From positions 303,401 through 367,400 of the forward strand of contig NZ_LXGN01000034.1 of assembly GCF_009372255.1 (NCBI RefSeq): a stretch of 64,000 bases of DNA, in the 5' to 3' direction. Below, piece by piece: positions 28,166-37,099 of this stretch (position 1 is its first letter; every line of letters begins with the position of its first letter). The position numbers were made by a program, and so were the translations under genes. The DNA is from Acinetobacter guerrae. Its GTDB lineage: Bacteria; Pseudomonadota; Gammaproteobacteria; Pseudomonadales; Moraxellaceae. The notes under the pieces were generated by a model. It saw only the letters and a program-made list of their open reading frames with translations. It had not been told where the DNA came from and did no database searches.

Positions 28166-29983
28166 TTATTTTTCTAACAATTGCTGTGGTAATTTAACTG
28201 GCATATCCAATAATTGCTGTGCAAAAGCTTTCCCTTGCGGATCAATGCGTAAACTGGCAATTCCACCTCCACCCAATGCATTTTCCAGTATAAAATTTAA
28301 AGCATTCATAGCGGGTAATTCATAACGAATGACTTTGGATGTATTTGGATCTAAAACATGCTGCATATAATTTGCAACATTCGATTCAGTCAACGCTGCC
28401 CGAATCCACGGTAAATATTCTGCTTTACGCGCAATCACCCCGATATTGCTATGATTACCCTTGTCGCCACTTCTGGCGTGAGCAAGATCAATCAATGCAA
28501 CCTCTATTTCATCACCCTGATATGTGGCAACTTCACCCACTGGATGTTGCTGAATGTTGTGTGTAGTAGAACCTTGCGGGATTTGAACAGGATGACGCTG
28601 CCCTGCAAAATCCACTTCAACATTGACCTGATTTTTATCAATTAAAAAAGAAAAAAGTTTAATTACAGGCGAAGCTTTGGGGCGACCACCCACAATCCCC
28701 GCTAAAGCAGGTGCCATGCCTGTTGATGCTTGAGCGATTTCAGAAGCAAAGAACATACAGGCTTCTTTAAACAAATGTTTAACCGCAATCTTAACCACCA
28801 CTTCACGGCTATCTTTTATTCTTGAATGAGCACCATATGTACTTTCAACACCTAAAATTTCCACCGATTTTTCACTAAAAGGAGGTACTGAACGTAAAGC
28901 TAATACTCTTTCGCATTTTGTTAAAATTGCATCGGCAATCATCTGGGCTTTTTCTGGTGCTTCGCGACCTGCAATTAAAAAACTGACTAAAACGCGATAA
29001 CCATCGGCATAAGTCGCACTGACTTTATATTGCTGCGTTGCTGCTGTTCCTGTTGCACCTGTTACTTTAACTCGATGTTCACCTACCCGTTCTAAATGAA
29101 CTTGACTAAAATCTGCCGTCACATCTGGAAGTAAATACGCTTGTGGATTGCCAATTTCATACACAATTTGTTCAGCAACGGTTGCGGTTGAAACCAAACC
29201 ACCAGTCCCTTGAGGCTTAGTCACGATAAAAGAAGCATCTGCGCTGACTTCTACAATTGGAAAACCCATATTGTCAAAGCCTTGTACCAATCTCCAATCT
29301 GTAAAGTTTCCGCCTGTACATTGTGCGCCACATTCAATCACATGCCCTGCCAATGAACCTTGTGCCAGCTTGTCATAATCATCGAGTGACCATTTAAACT
29401 CATGCAATAAAGGTGCAAGCACTACTGCCGAATCGACAACTCGACCCGTAATCACAATATCAGCCCCTAAATTCAACGCATCTCGAATTGCCACAGCACC
29501 TAAATAAGCATTGCTACTGGCAAGCTGTTCAGGTAATGGTGCGTCATTAAACATTTCATGAATATTTTGCTTTAACAGCTCAGCCTGTTGTGCTAATAAA
29601 TTATCCCCTAAAACCACCGCGACTTTTAAATTCAGCCCTTTTTCATCAATAATTTTCTGTAATGCATCACGACACGCTAATGGATTTACTCCCCCTGCGT
29701 TACTAATTACTTTGATTTTTTTATTCGCAATTTTTTCAATCAGAGGTGACATCACACGACTGACAAAATCTAGTGCATAGCCATGATTTGGATCCGTCAT
29801 CATCGCCTTTGCCATAATTGACATGGTAATTTCAGACAAATAATCAAACACCAAGTAGTCTATATCACTTAAATGTACCAACTGAAATGCAGCAGTATTG
29901 GTATCGCCCCAAAAACCTGACGCACATCCAATTTTAATTACCTTTTGATCATCCTGTTTGATACTTGTCATGTGCTTTCTCAT
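28166..29983 (-). CDS. atuA: AtuA, acyclic terpene utilisation protein (DUF1446)
   Basis: A roughly 600-residue cytoplasmic protein of the AtuA/DUF1446 family, needed for citronellol and geraniol growth in P. aeruginosa, with no settled reaction. Recognisable parts are IGCASGFWGDT near the N-terminus, ISNAGGVNPLAC, ITGRVVDSAVVLAPLLHEF and the C-terminal ARSGDKGNHSNIGVIA, which belongs to an AtuA-like second domain fused here. The longer open frame to 30082 would code through the AtuR operator at 30011-30028, so it is rejected. ATG 29983 is used; ATG 29971 (MTSIKQDD) is equally possible. It is first in the minus-strand atuA-F operon. Confidence 0.85.
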   Translation of the reverse strand: MRKHMTSIKQDDQKVIKIGCASGFWGDTNTAAFQLVHLSDIDYLVFDYLSEITMSIMAKAMMTDPNHGYALDFVSRVMSPLIEKIANKKIKVISNAGGVNPLACRDALQKIIDEKGLNLKVAVVLGDNLLAQQAELLKQNIHEMFNDAPLPEQLASSNAYLGAVAIRDALNLGADIVITGRVVDSAVVLAPLLHEFKWSLDDYDKLAQGSLAGHVIECGAQCTGGNFTDWRLVQGFDNMGFPIVEVSADASFIVTKPQGTGGLVSTATVAEQIVYEIGNPQAYLLPDVTADFSQVHLERVGEHRVKVTGATGTAATQQYKVSATYADGYRVLVSFLIAGREAPEKAQMIADAILTKCERVLALRSVPPFSEKSVEILGVESTYGAHSRIKDSREVVVKIAVKHLFKEACMFFASEIAQASTGMAPALAGIVGGRPKASPVIKLFSFLIDKNQVNVEVDFAGQRHPVQIPQGSTTHNIQQHPVGEVATYQGDEIEVALIDLAHARSGDKGNHSNIGVIARKAEYLPWIRAALTESNVANYMQHVLDPNTSKVIRYELPAMNALNFILENALGGGGIASLRIDPQGKAFAQQLLDMPVKLPQQLLEK

Positions 29984-30010
29984 TGTTATTTCTAAAAACG
30001 CTTCAACATT

Positions 30011-30028
30011 ACCAAGCAAGTGCTTGGT
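30011..30028. promoter_or_regulatory. Candidate AtuR operator 1 (before atuA)
   Basis: A perfect palindrome ACCAAGCA-AG-TGCTTGGT lies 28 bases upstream of the chosen atuA start, in the atuA-atuR intergenic region. P. aeruginosa AtuR is known to bind two inverted repeats in the equivalent region. The same motif recurs at 30074 and 32152. Confidence 0.7.
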
Positions 30029-30073
30029 TTGTAAAGTGCATAATGCTATGCTGTATTGGCAAAAATAGACAAA

Positions 30074-30091
30074 ATCAAGCAAATGCTTGTT
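30074..30091. promoter_or_regulatory. Candidate AtuR operator 2
   Basis: A second copy of the palindrome, core CAAGCA-AA-TGCTTG (30076-30089), lies 63 bases from the first and 75 bases before atuR. Centre spacing of two bases is the same in all three copies. Confidence 0.65.
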
Positions 30092-30165
30092 ATAAAAAGA
30101 TAAGACAATTCATGAAATGAATTTTGTTACAATACCTTTAGACTTGATAGGATAAATAGACTGGC

Positions 30166-30771
30166 ATGATTGCAACTTCAATTGAGCAAATTCCCAAAAT
30201 TGTATGTTTTGATGAAAGCCCACGTGGACGTTTATTGCTTGGTGCTGCCTATCTGTTTTATAAGCAAGGTTATGATAAAACCACTGTACGCCAACTTGGT
30301 GAGTTCATTGGAATTCAGTCAGGTAGCTTGTTTCATCATTTTAAAAGTAAGGATGACATTCTTGCTACCGTGATGGAGCAAACCATCATCTATAACTTTG
30401 CACGTTTAAAAGAAGCCGCTGAACGCTCGCATGATCCTGAACAGCAATTACGTCATTTGATCAAAGCTGAGCTAGTTTCGATTGCAGGAGATACAGGTGC
30501 TGCCATGGCAGTACTGGTTCATGAATGGTTTTCTCTATCAAAAGAAAAACAAGATTATCTTCTAAAAATGCGTAATGAATATGAGCAAGTATGGCTAGAT
30601 GTAATTGAAAAATTACGTGCGCAGGGTAAAGTTAAACATGATGCTTTTATCTGGCGGCGTTTGCTCGGCGGTGCTATTTCTTGGACAGTCACATGGTATA
30701 AGCCAGAAGGGAAAATTAGCATTGAAGAGTTAACTGAAATGGTTCTGGACATGGCGATAAAACCAGTATAA
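30166..30771 (+). CDS. atuR: TetR-family regulator AtuR
   Basis: A 201-residue TetR-family regulator with the N-terminal helix-turn-helix at about residues 24-66 (YKQGYDKTTVRQLGEFIG, then SLFHHFKSKDDIL) and a helical ligand-binding remainder. It is divergent from atuA, as in P. aeruginosa, where AtuR represses the atu operon until a terpenoid-CoA or related inducer is present. The two palindromes in the shared region are the likely binding sites. Autoregulation is expected from the second site. Confidence 0.82.
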   Translation: MIATSIEQIPKIVCFDESPRGRLLLGAAYLFYKQGYDKTTVRQLGEFIGIQSGSLFHHFKSKDDILATVMEQTIIYNFARLKEAAERSHDPEQQLRHLIKAELVSIAGDTGAAMAVLVHEWFSLSKEKQDYLLKMRNEYEQVWLDVIEKLRAQGKVKHDAFIWRRLLGGAISWTVTWYKPEGKISIEELTEMVLDMAIKPV

Positions 30772-30915
30772 AAAACAAAACTGCAAAAAAAAGCTTAAAC
30801 ATGTGTGTAAAGCATATAAGTATTCATACCGTCGGTGAGGATGAAATTTTTGCAGAACTAGATATCAAATATATTATCTATTCTATCCAAGAAATGATTT
30901 TAAGGGGCTAGTAAA

Positions 30916-32079
30916 TTAATACCCCAGTTGCCGACTCACCAAATCTTTCATAATTTCTTCAGCACCGCCACCAATCATATTGACTTTGACCTCGCGGTAA
31001 ATCCGTTCTGATTTTGTGCCACGCATAAAGCCCATGCCACCCAAAGTCTGAACCGCTGCATCCGCGCAAAATTGCATCGTTTGAGTTGCGACATTTTTTA
31101 ACATACAAATTTGAGCAATGAACTCATTTCCCTGCAATTCAGGCTTACCCAAACGATAAGCTGTATCTTCTAACAATGCACGAGTTGTAGTAAGACGCGT
31201 TGCCATCTCGACCAGCTTATGTCGAACGACTTGATGATCAATTAAGCGCTTTCCAAAAGTTTGACGTTGTTTCGCCCAGTCCAGAGCTTCTTCATAACAC
31301 ACCAAAGCATAACCATAACTACTTGCTGCAAGAAAAAAACGCTCCATATTAAAATTATTCATGATCACAAAAAAACCCATATTTTCTGCACCAAGCAAAT
31401 GTTTGACGGGGACTCGCACATTATCGAAATGCAACTGTGCGGTGTCCGATGCCCACCAGCCCATTTTATCCAGTTTGGTTTTGGTAATACCCTCACTGTG
31501 TGCATCTATCAACAACATGGAAATACCATTCGCCCCCTTAGCATGAGGATCTGTTCTTACTGCAACGGTATAATAATCTGCACGAATACCTGAGGTAATA
31601 AAGGTTTTTTCGCCACTAACAATATAATCATCACCCTCTCGTATTGCTTTAGTTTTGAGAGTCGCAACATCTGATCCACCACTTGGCTCTGTAATCGCTA
31701 AAGCAGAAATTTTTTCTCCAGATAAAATTTTTGGTAAAACTTCAGCTTTAAGGTCTTCTTGGGCAAAGTGCTGAATTGGTGGGGAGCCAATCGTATGCGA
31801 AAGCAACGATGCCGCTAAACCACCCGATGCACATTTCGCCAACTCAATCGAAGCAAGTAAAGTATAAAAAGCATCGGTTCCTGCAACTCCACCATATTGC
31901 TCATCAAATCCCACCCCTAATAAGCCAATATCTGCTGCTTTTTGATAAAGCTCACGAGGAAAAGTTTCCGCTTCATCCCATTCGTTGATAAAAGGAATAA
32001 TCTCTTTTTCCGTAAAGCGTCTCACACTGTGAGCAAAAGCTAAATGTTGCTCTGTGTAATATAAAGGATTGAGTTGCAT
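30916..32079 (-). CDS. Acyl-CoA dehydrogenase linked to the atu cluster
   Basis: A second acyl-CoA dehydrogenase, 387 residues, distinct from AtuD. Motifs include ITEPSGGSDVATLKTKA, GEKTFITSGIRADYY, QTLGGMGFMRGT and the C-terminal NMIGGGAEEIMKDL, again without the medium-chain glutamate, pointing to a branched or long substrate. ATG 32079 is chosen because AGGA sits 7 bases before it; the frame's earlier start is a TTG. A palindrome matching the AtuR sites lies about 70 bases upstream, so it probably belongs to the same regulon. It is convergent with atuR. Its substrate is not known; a downstream beta-oxidation step or a second terpenoid-CoA is plausible. Confidence 0.82.
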   Translation of the reverse strand: MQLNPLYYTEQHLAFAHSVRRFTEKEIIPFINEWDEAETFPRELYQKAADIGLLGVGFDEQYGGVAGTDAFYTLLASIELAKCASGGLAASLLSHTIGSPPIQHFAQEDLKAEVLPKILSGEKISALAITEPSGGSDVATLKTKAIREGDDYIVSGEKTFITSGIRADYYTVAVRTDPHAKGANGISMLLIDAHSEGITKTKLDKMGWWASDTAQLHFDNVRVPVKHLLGAENMGFFVIMNNFNMERFFLAASSYGYALVCYEEALDWAKQRQTFGKRLIDHQVVRHKLVEMATRLTTTRALLEDTAYRLGKPELQGNEFIAQICMLKNVATQTMQFCADAAVQTLGGMGFMRGTKSERIYREVKVNMIGGGAEEIMKDLVSRQLGY

Positions 32080-32151
32080 AGTTGCATCCTGCAATGACTG
32101 ATCATTGTTTTTAAATATTTATATGGCATCTAAAGTATCAAAATCACCAAA

Positions 32152-32169
32152 ACCAAGCAAGCGCTTGGC
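32152..32169. promoter_or_regulatory. Candidate AtuR operator 3 (before the second acyl-CoA dehydrogenase)
   Basis: ACCAAGCA-AG-CGCTTGGC differs from operator 1 at two positions of the right arm only; the CCAAGC/GCTTGG arms are intact with the same centre. It lies 73 bases upstream of the dehydrogenase start. Confidence 0.62.
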
Positions 32170-32315
32170 AAAATAAAACTTAAAATATATTTACTTGGTT
32201 TCTATTCAATGATTTAAAATACTTTGAAAATAATCTAAATATTTTTCAATAGCATAAGCCAAGAACTAAAGGTTATGATCAATTAACATTGTATTTATTT
32301 ATCTTTTTTCTGAGG

Positions 32316-33020
32316 CTAAGTACACGTTACCCCCTTAATATTTACTACTTTTTTAGCATTCATCATCACGACTGAATCAGCAATATTTTCAATGATTCGG
32401 TTCAGTGATTGAGTCGATGCCGCTACAATATTATTTATTTTTCTACTTTCACCCTGAATAGGTACAGTAAAACTGGTTCTACAACTCAATGAATGATTCT
32501 GTAAATTGGTTTGAGGCGAAGCAGATGGAGTCATTGCAACAGGTACATCTGCTTTAATAATCCAAGTCACCATCACATTTATATAGTGATTATCAGAATT
32601 GGAAGACATGTGATGAGTAGAATCATCAATCACATCAAAATTTGAAAAATCTGCCGCAATACGATATGCCATTTGACCTGCCGTCATCCCACTATTATAA
32701 CGATCGACAGCACCTAACTTTTGTTGTAATCCAGCCGATAAACCATCACGTAATTGGGTACTTAAAGTCGACGTCCAGCGGTCATTGTCCAATACTTTAG
32801 ATTTCCCTTGATGATCCTGCACCACAATAGATGCCCGATCGAGACGATCAGGCAATCCTACAGGCAATACTTCAATCACTTGTACACCTGAATTCACTAT
32901 CGGTGTGACTTTAGACTGTAACGTATAATAATTTGGTGTAGGTGAACTTGAGCAAGCACTGACCAATACCCCTACTACTATCGTCATGACTGATAGTCTT
33001 AAAGCATTTTTATTTTTCAT
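32316..33020 (-). CDS. pqiC: PqiC-family outer-membrane lipoprotein
   Basis: A 234-residue lipoprotein of the PqiC/YmbA (DUF330) family. The signal peptide ends in a lipobox (VLVSAC, Cys23), and the mature start SSSPTPNYYTL is the family hallmark. PqiC anchors the PqiB periplasmic tunnel to the outer membrane in an intermembrane lipid transport system. Its start overlaps the end of pqiB by 11 bases, so translation is coupled. An unusual serine/asparagine-rich insert occurs near residue 130-145. Confidence 0.85.
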   Translation of the reverse strand: MKNKNALRLSVMTIVVGVLVSACSSSPTPNYYTLQSKVTPIVNSGVQVIEVLPVGLPDRLDRASIVVQDHQGKSKVLDNDRWTSTLSTQLRDGLSAGLQQKLGAVDRYNSGMTAGQMAYRIAADFSNFDVIDDSTHHMSSNSDNHYINVMVTWIIKADVPVAMTPSASPQTNLQNHSLSCRTSFTVPIQGESRKINNIVAASTQSLNRIIENIADSVVMMNAKKVVNIKGVTCT

Positions 33021-34677
33021 TACGATCTACCTCAGGAGTTTTACCTCGAATCAGAGATTCAGGATGCTGTTCAATATAATCTGCCATTAACTCTAAAGAG
33101 GCGGCTGCACGAGTCATTTGCTGCAAGGCACGGCGCACATCACGTTGCATAGGTGCATCACTTGAAAGAATTGATTCGGTAGAACGTAAAGTACCACGCA
33201 CATCATTCAAGGTAGACTGTAATTCTGGTGCAACTTTACCATCGAGCTGTTGAACAAGCTGATTGGTCGAATCGATCGCATTATTCATATTCCCCAATGT
33301 TTTACGCATATCCTGACCAATTTCAACCAATGGGAATTTAGTCAATTTATCTGCAATTTGAGAAACCTGTGCCTGTAAACCTTTTAACTCAGATGGCATA
33401 GTGGGTACTTCAAAGCGACCCGTTGGCAATACTTTTATCGCTGCTGGTTTAGCCTTAGGGAACAGATCAAATGCAATATAATTTTGACCAGTCAATAAAT
33501 TGCCTGTTCGCATTTGCGCTCGCCAACCGTTTTGAACAAAGCGTTTAAAAATTTCACCATCAGGATCCATATCCTGACCGTGCGCTAATCGGGATGGGTA
33601 AATGTTGCCTTCGGCACGCATACGTACATGCGTATAATTACGATCAAACTCAGCATTGATCGACTTAATATCACCAATATCAATACCCATAAAGTCGATT
33701 GGAGCGCCAGCACTCAAGCCACGTAATGATTGATCAAAGTACATTACAACTTTAATTGCTTTACCATCAGGATCTTTTAAAGCTTCTGATTTAGAATCCC
33801 ATAAATTAAAATGAGTTAAATTCTGGGCGATCGGCGCATCGGAATTATCAGGATATCCAAAAGCAATACCGCCTGCCACGATACTTGCCAACGATTGGGT
33901 GTCGAGATTAAATCCTGATGCATTCAGGGTTACATCCACACCACTAGCCTGCCAAAAACGTGCATCCTGCGTGACAAATTTATCATATGGCGAACGGATA
34001 AATGTTTGAAGATCAACATGTTTACCATCTTGCGCCAAATTATAAGCTGTAATTTGACCGACATTAATTCGCCGATAATAAATAGGTGACCCAATATCAA
34101 GTGAACCTAGATCTTTTGCCTTTAAGAAAAATCTTTTACCTGGGACATCAGAGGTGACAACAGGGGGTATTTCCAAACCATTAAACTCTTCTTTTTTCTC
34201 TTTGGCTTTACCGCCATCGACTTCAATATATGAACCAGAAAATAAAGTGTCTATTCCTGAAACACCACTTGTACCAACCCTTGGGCGAACCACCCAAAAA
34301 CGCGAATCTTTTGCAGCAAAATTACTGGCATCCTTGCGTAATTCTATTTTGGCAATGACGTGCGAACGATCATCTGAAAGTGTAATTTCTCGAACTAACC
34401 CGATGTCAACCTGTCTGTATTTTACTGTTGTTTTTCCAGCAACCAGACCCTCAGCAGATCGAAATGAGACATAAATTGTTGGCCCGATTGCCAGAATTGA
34501 TTTAATTGCCAATGAAAGCGCAATTAACAAAGCAATCAAAGGAATCAACCAGATCAATGCAGGTCGCCATTTGCCCTTTTTTTTCTGAGGCTGTGGCAAA
34601 GTTGCTCCTACCTGATGATCTGTTTGTTTCAGATCATGATCTGAGTTGCTATTCGTTGTATTATTTTCCGTCATCAT
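33010..34677 (-). CDS. pqiB: PqiB, MCE-domain intermembrane transport protein
   Basis: A 555-residue protein with one N-terminal membrane helix (ALIWLIPLIALLIALSLAIK, about residues 38-57) and three MCE domains in the periplasm, starting near TIYVSFRSAEGLVAG, RFFLKAKDLGSLDIG and VVMYFDQSLRGLSAG. A helical C-terminal region (about residues 425-530) matches the needle of PqiB. MCE proteins form tunnels carrying lipids between the inner and outer membranes. It stands between pqiA2 and pqiC in an operon. Confidence 0.9.
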   Translation of the reverse strand: MMTENNTTNSNSDHDLKQTDHQVGATLPQPQKKKGKWRPALIWLIPLIALLIALSLAIKSILAIGPTIYVSFRSAEGLVAGKTTVKYRQVDIGLVREITLSDDRSHVIAKIELRKDASNFAAKDSRFWVVRPRVGTSGVSGIDTLFSGSYIEVDGGKAKEKKEEFNGLEIPPVVTSDVPGKRFFLKAKDLGSLDIGSPIYYRRINVGQITAYNLAQDGKHVDLQTFIRSPYDKFVTQDARFWQASGVDVTLNASGFNLDTQSLASIVAGGIAFGYPDNSDAPIAQNLTHFNLWDSKSEALKDPDGKAIKVVMYFDQSLRGLSAGAPIDFMGIDIGDIKSINAEFDRNYTHVRMRAEGNIYPSRLAHGQDMDPDGEIFKRFVQNGWRAQMRTGNLLTGQNYIAFDLFPKAKPAAIKVLPTGRFEVPTMPSELKGLQAQVSQIADKLTKFPLVEIGQDMRKTLGNMNNAIDSTNQLVQQLDGKVAPELQSTLNDVRGTLRSTESILSSDAPMQRDVRRALQQMTRAAASLELMADYIEQHPESLIRGKTPEVDRNEK

Positions 34678-34689
34678 TCATATTCTTTT

Positions 34690-35496
34690 TTAGCGAGGCT
34701 GAAAAAAATCATTTTTAGATGGTAAATGATTTATCTGATTAATCATGGTCTTTTTCGTAGAATTAGGTTGCTTGTGTAATTTATTTTGAGAGGCGTAATA
34801 ATTGTCCCAAATAATTCGTGGATCAAAACTTAACGATGCAAACATGGTCAATACAACCACTGCACCAAAAGCAACGGCGCCTGGCCCCGCTAAAATAGTT
34901 GCTAATGATTGAATTTGTATCAGTGCAGTTAATAACGCAACCACAAACACATCAATCATCGACCAACGGCCTACGAACTCAACAATACGATATAAAACAC
35001 TACAATGGGAAGGTAACATATTCCATTGCGCAGAGGATTGCATTCGCACCACAAATACCAAAAAGTACAAAATTAGTAATTTCACCATTGGGATAAATAT
35101 ACTGGCAGTAAAAATTACGGCTGCAACAAAGTAATCGCCACTTTGCCAAAAGTAAATCACCCCACTCATTATTGTATCTTGTTGATGCCCCAATAATGAA
35201 TCTGTAATTGTCATCGGCAATACATTTGCAGGAATATACAAAATGGTCGCGGCAATTACCAACGCCAATGTTCTGCTTTGGCTATGATCTTTGCGGATAT
35301 GTAATGTACTTCGACATCTGCTGCAATATTGAGGCTGATCTGCTTGATGATTTTGTGAATTGAGCAAACCGCAACAATGACAGGAAACCAATGAAAGATT
35401 GATCGCTCTGGGTGTAACATGGTCAATACGGGCATCATCATCGGCGACATAATCATCTTGATGCAACTGCTGTCCAATCTGTTTGATCTTTTTCAT
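34690..35496 (-). CDS. PqiA-family inner-membrane protein, second half
   Basis: A 268-residue paraquat-inducible protein A family member. A zinc-ribbon-like pair CHCCGLLN and CSRCRSTL (about residues 39-66) precedes four membrane helices. E. coli PqiA is one chain with two such halves; here they are coded by two genes. ATG 35496 overlaps the preceding stop as ATGA, so I prefer it to GTG 35505. The C-terminal tail past the last helix is basic and polar. Confidence 0.87.
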   Translation of the reverse strand: MKKIKQIGQQLHQDDYVADDDARIDHVTPRAINLSLVSCHCCGLLNSQNHQADQPQYCSRCRSTLHIRKDHSQSRTLALVIAATILYIPANVLPMTITDSLLGHQQDTIMSGVIYFWQSGDYFVAAVIFTASIFIPMVKLLILYFLVFVVRMQSSAQWNMLPSHCSVLYRIVEFVGRWSMIDVFVVALLTALIQIQSLATILAGPGAVAFGAVVVLTMFASLSFDPRIIWDNYYASQNKLHKQPNSTKKTMINQINHLPSKNDFFQPR

Positions 35497-36170
35497 GACA
35501 TACACCGATCAACTTCATCCCAAATATCCTGAACTTTGACAGATGCGATATACACCAACAACAAACTTAATATCGCAAATGCCCATAAAGCGATACCTGG
35601 AATTACCACCACCATTCCCATCAATTTAACTAAAGTCACCAGCACCCCAATTAAAAAAACTTCAACCATCCCCCATGTTCGAAATACATAGATTATTCTT
35701 AACGCAGGGATCAAGTATTTTGGTCTGGTTTTAAAGACACTAACTGATGAAAAGATATAAGCCAATAACAATAAATCGGTCAGTGGAACAATAAACGTTG
35801 TAATCAAAATGAGAACGCCGACAAAACCTCGATCGATATGAAACATAGTCAAGGCTGCACCTAACAATGTCGTTTGAGATACATTGCCATTGAGTTCTAC
35901 ACTTACGATTGGAAAACTATTGGCTACAATAAAAATAATTAAGGCAGTAATGACCAACGCTAATAAGGTATTAAAAGGTTTGACCTGCCGATAAAGTTCA
36001 GCACCACAACAATTACAATATGCACGTTCCCCACGTTCAAGTTTTACTTTTTGATAAACCGCATCGCATTCTTCGCAGCAGCATAATGTTTTAAGTGACA
36101 GACTACCTGTACTTAACTGATCCTGATCAGAATTTTCTAAAAGTGAATACTTGGCAGTAGGCTCGCTCAT
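35493..36170 (-). CDS. PqiA-family inner-membrane protein, first half
   Basis: A 225-residue PqiA family protein, first in the pqi operon. It has the zinc-ribbon pair CCCEECDAVY and CNCCGAEL (about residues 30-60) and four membrane helices with the family motif IVANSFPIVSVEL after the first helix. It couples translationally to the second half through an ATGA overlap. Together with pqiB and pqiC it forms a full intermembrane transport set. The 231 bases upstream (36171-36401) hold the promoter; nothing else was seen there. Confidence 0.87.
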   Translation of the reverse strand: MSEPTAKYSLLENSDQDQLSTGSLSLKTLCCCEECDAVYQKVKLERGERAYCNCCGAELYRQVKPFNTLLALVITALIIFIVANSFPIVSVELNGNVSQTTLLGAALTMFHIDRGFVGVLILITTFIVPLTDLLLLAYIFSSVSVFKTRPKYLIPALRIIYVFRTWGMVEVFLIGVLVTLVKLMGMVVVIPGIALWAFAILSLLLVYIASVKVQDIWDEVDRCMS

Positions 36171-36401
36171 AAACTAATCATGCTCTTTTATTGTTTATTT
36201 AATAAATTCGATATTTCCAGAAAACTTATCAGATCGTGTGAAATGATTTAGATTTTTTTCGTATTTTAAATACTTACATCCCATTGAATGAAAAAAAATG
36301 TTTTTATCCGCTCTTTTACAAGATCGCGCTCACTGTTATTTTATATCTTATCAAATATAGACAGACAACGATTGATCTGTTTCAGACAGACTTGAATTTT
36401 G

Positions 36402-37076
36402 TTACTTTGAGAACGCCATAAAACCCTGATAATTTAAAATCTGAGTAAATCTTTTAATTTGATTAAAACCAGCTTGCTCCAGCACATCAAAAGTTTGTTG
36501 TTCAGATAGTGCATAAAAATCATCTGACATACGCTTAAGCATTGCACTTGTTTGCACTTCGGTAAGTCCGTTACTTTCACCGATATTTTTTAAAGCATGT
36601 TGTTCTTGTTCGGAAGAAACTTCGGTTAAATCAAAAGTTAGAAATAAACCTTTTGCTTTAAGTCGCTTTTGAATCGCATGGAGGAACAACAACTTATTAC
36701 TAAACGGGACAAAATGTGTCACCAATATTGAAAGTGCGGCATCGAAACCAGTTTTATCTTCTAAATCTGACACATCACCCAAAACAAATTGAACACGATG
36801 CTCTACATTCAAATCATGAATCGTTGCTCGTGCTTTCTCTAGCATCGTGGCCGATAAATCAGTTGCGGTAAACTGCCAATCTGGAAAAGTTTCCAATAAA
36901 TAACGAAGTTCATAACCTGTTCCACAGCCAACCACTAAAATATGGGCAGATTCAGAGAGATAGGTTTTTAACAAGGCTTGTATCTGCTGATGCACCACTT
37001 CGTAACCTGGAATTAATTGACGAATATGTTGATCGTAACCATCCACGACTTGCTGTGATGTAAAATCTTTTGCCAT
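36402..37076 (-). CDS. Class I SAM-dependent methyltransferase
   Basis: A 224-residue Rossmann-fold methyltransferase. The SAM-binding motif I reads ILVVGCGTGYELRYL (about residue 46), followed by the acidic ATDLSATMLEKAR and VLGDVSDLE. Motifs of the small-molecule group are present, but none that fixes the substrate. GAAGGA precedes the ATG. It is followed after 23 bases by its neighbour upstream on the minus strand, the DUF2520 gene, so the two may be co-transcribed. Confidence 0.82.
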   Translation of the reverse strand: MAKDFTSQQVVDGYDQHIRQLIPGYEVVHQQIQALLKTYLSESAHILVVGCGTGYELRYLLETFPDWQFTATDLSATMLEKARATIHDLNVEHRVQFVLGDVSDLEDKTGFDAALSILVTHFVPFSNKLLFLHAIQKRLKAKGLFLTFDLTEVSSEQEQHALKNIGESNGLTEVQTSAMLKRMSDDFYALSEQQTFDVLEQAGFNQIKRFTQILNYQGFMAFSK

Positions 37077-37099
37077 ATTATTTTATCCTTCTTATCTGT

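Noticed and set aside
29984..30082. N-terminal extension of the atuA frame (33 extra residues)
   Set aside because: It would be coded by the operator palindrome at 30011-30028, and the known family start IGCASGFWGDT lies just after the internal ATGs.
30801..30911. 36-codon plus-strand frame between atuR and the second acyl-CoA dehydrogenase
   Set aside because: No ribosome binding site, short, and in a gap between convergent genes; the protein-like look could be chance.
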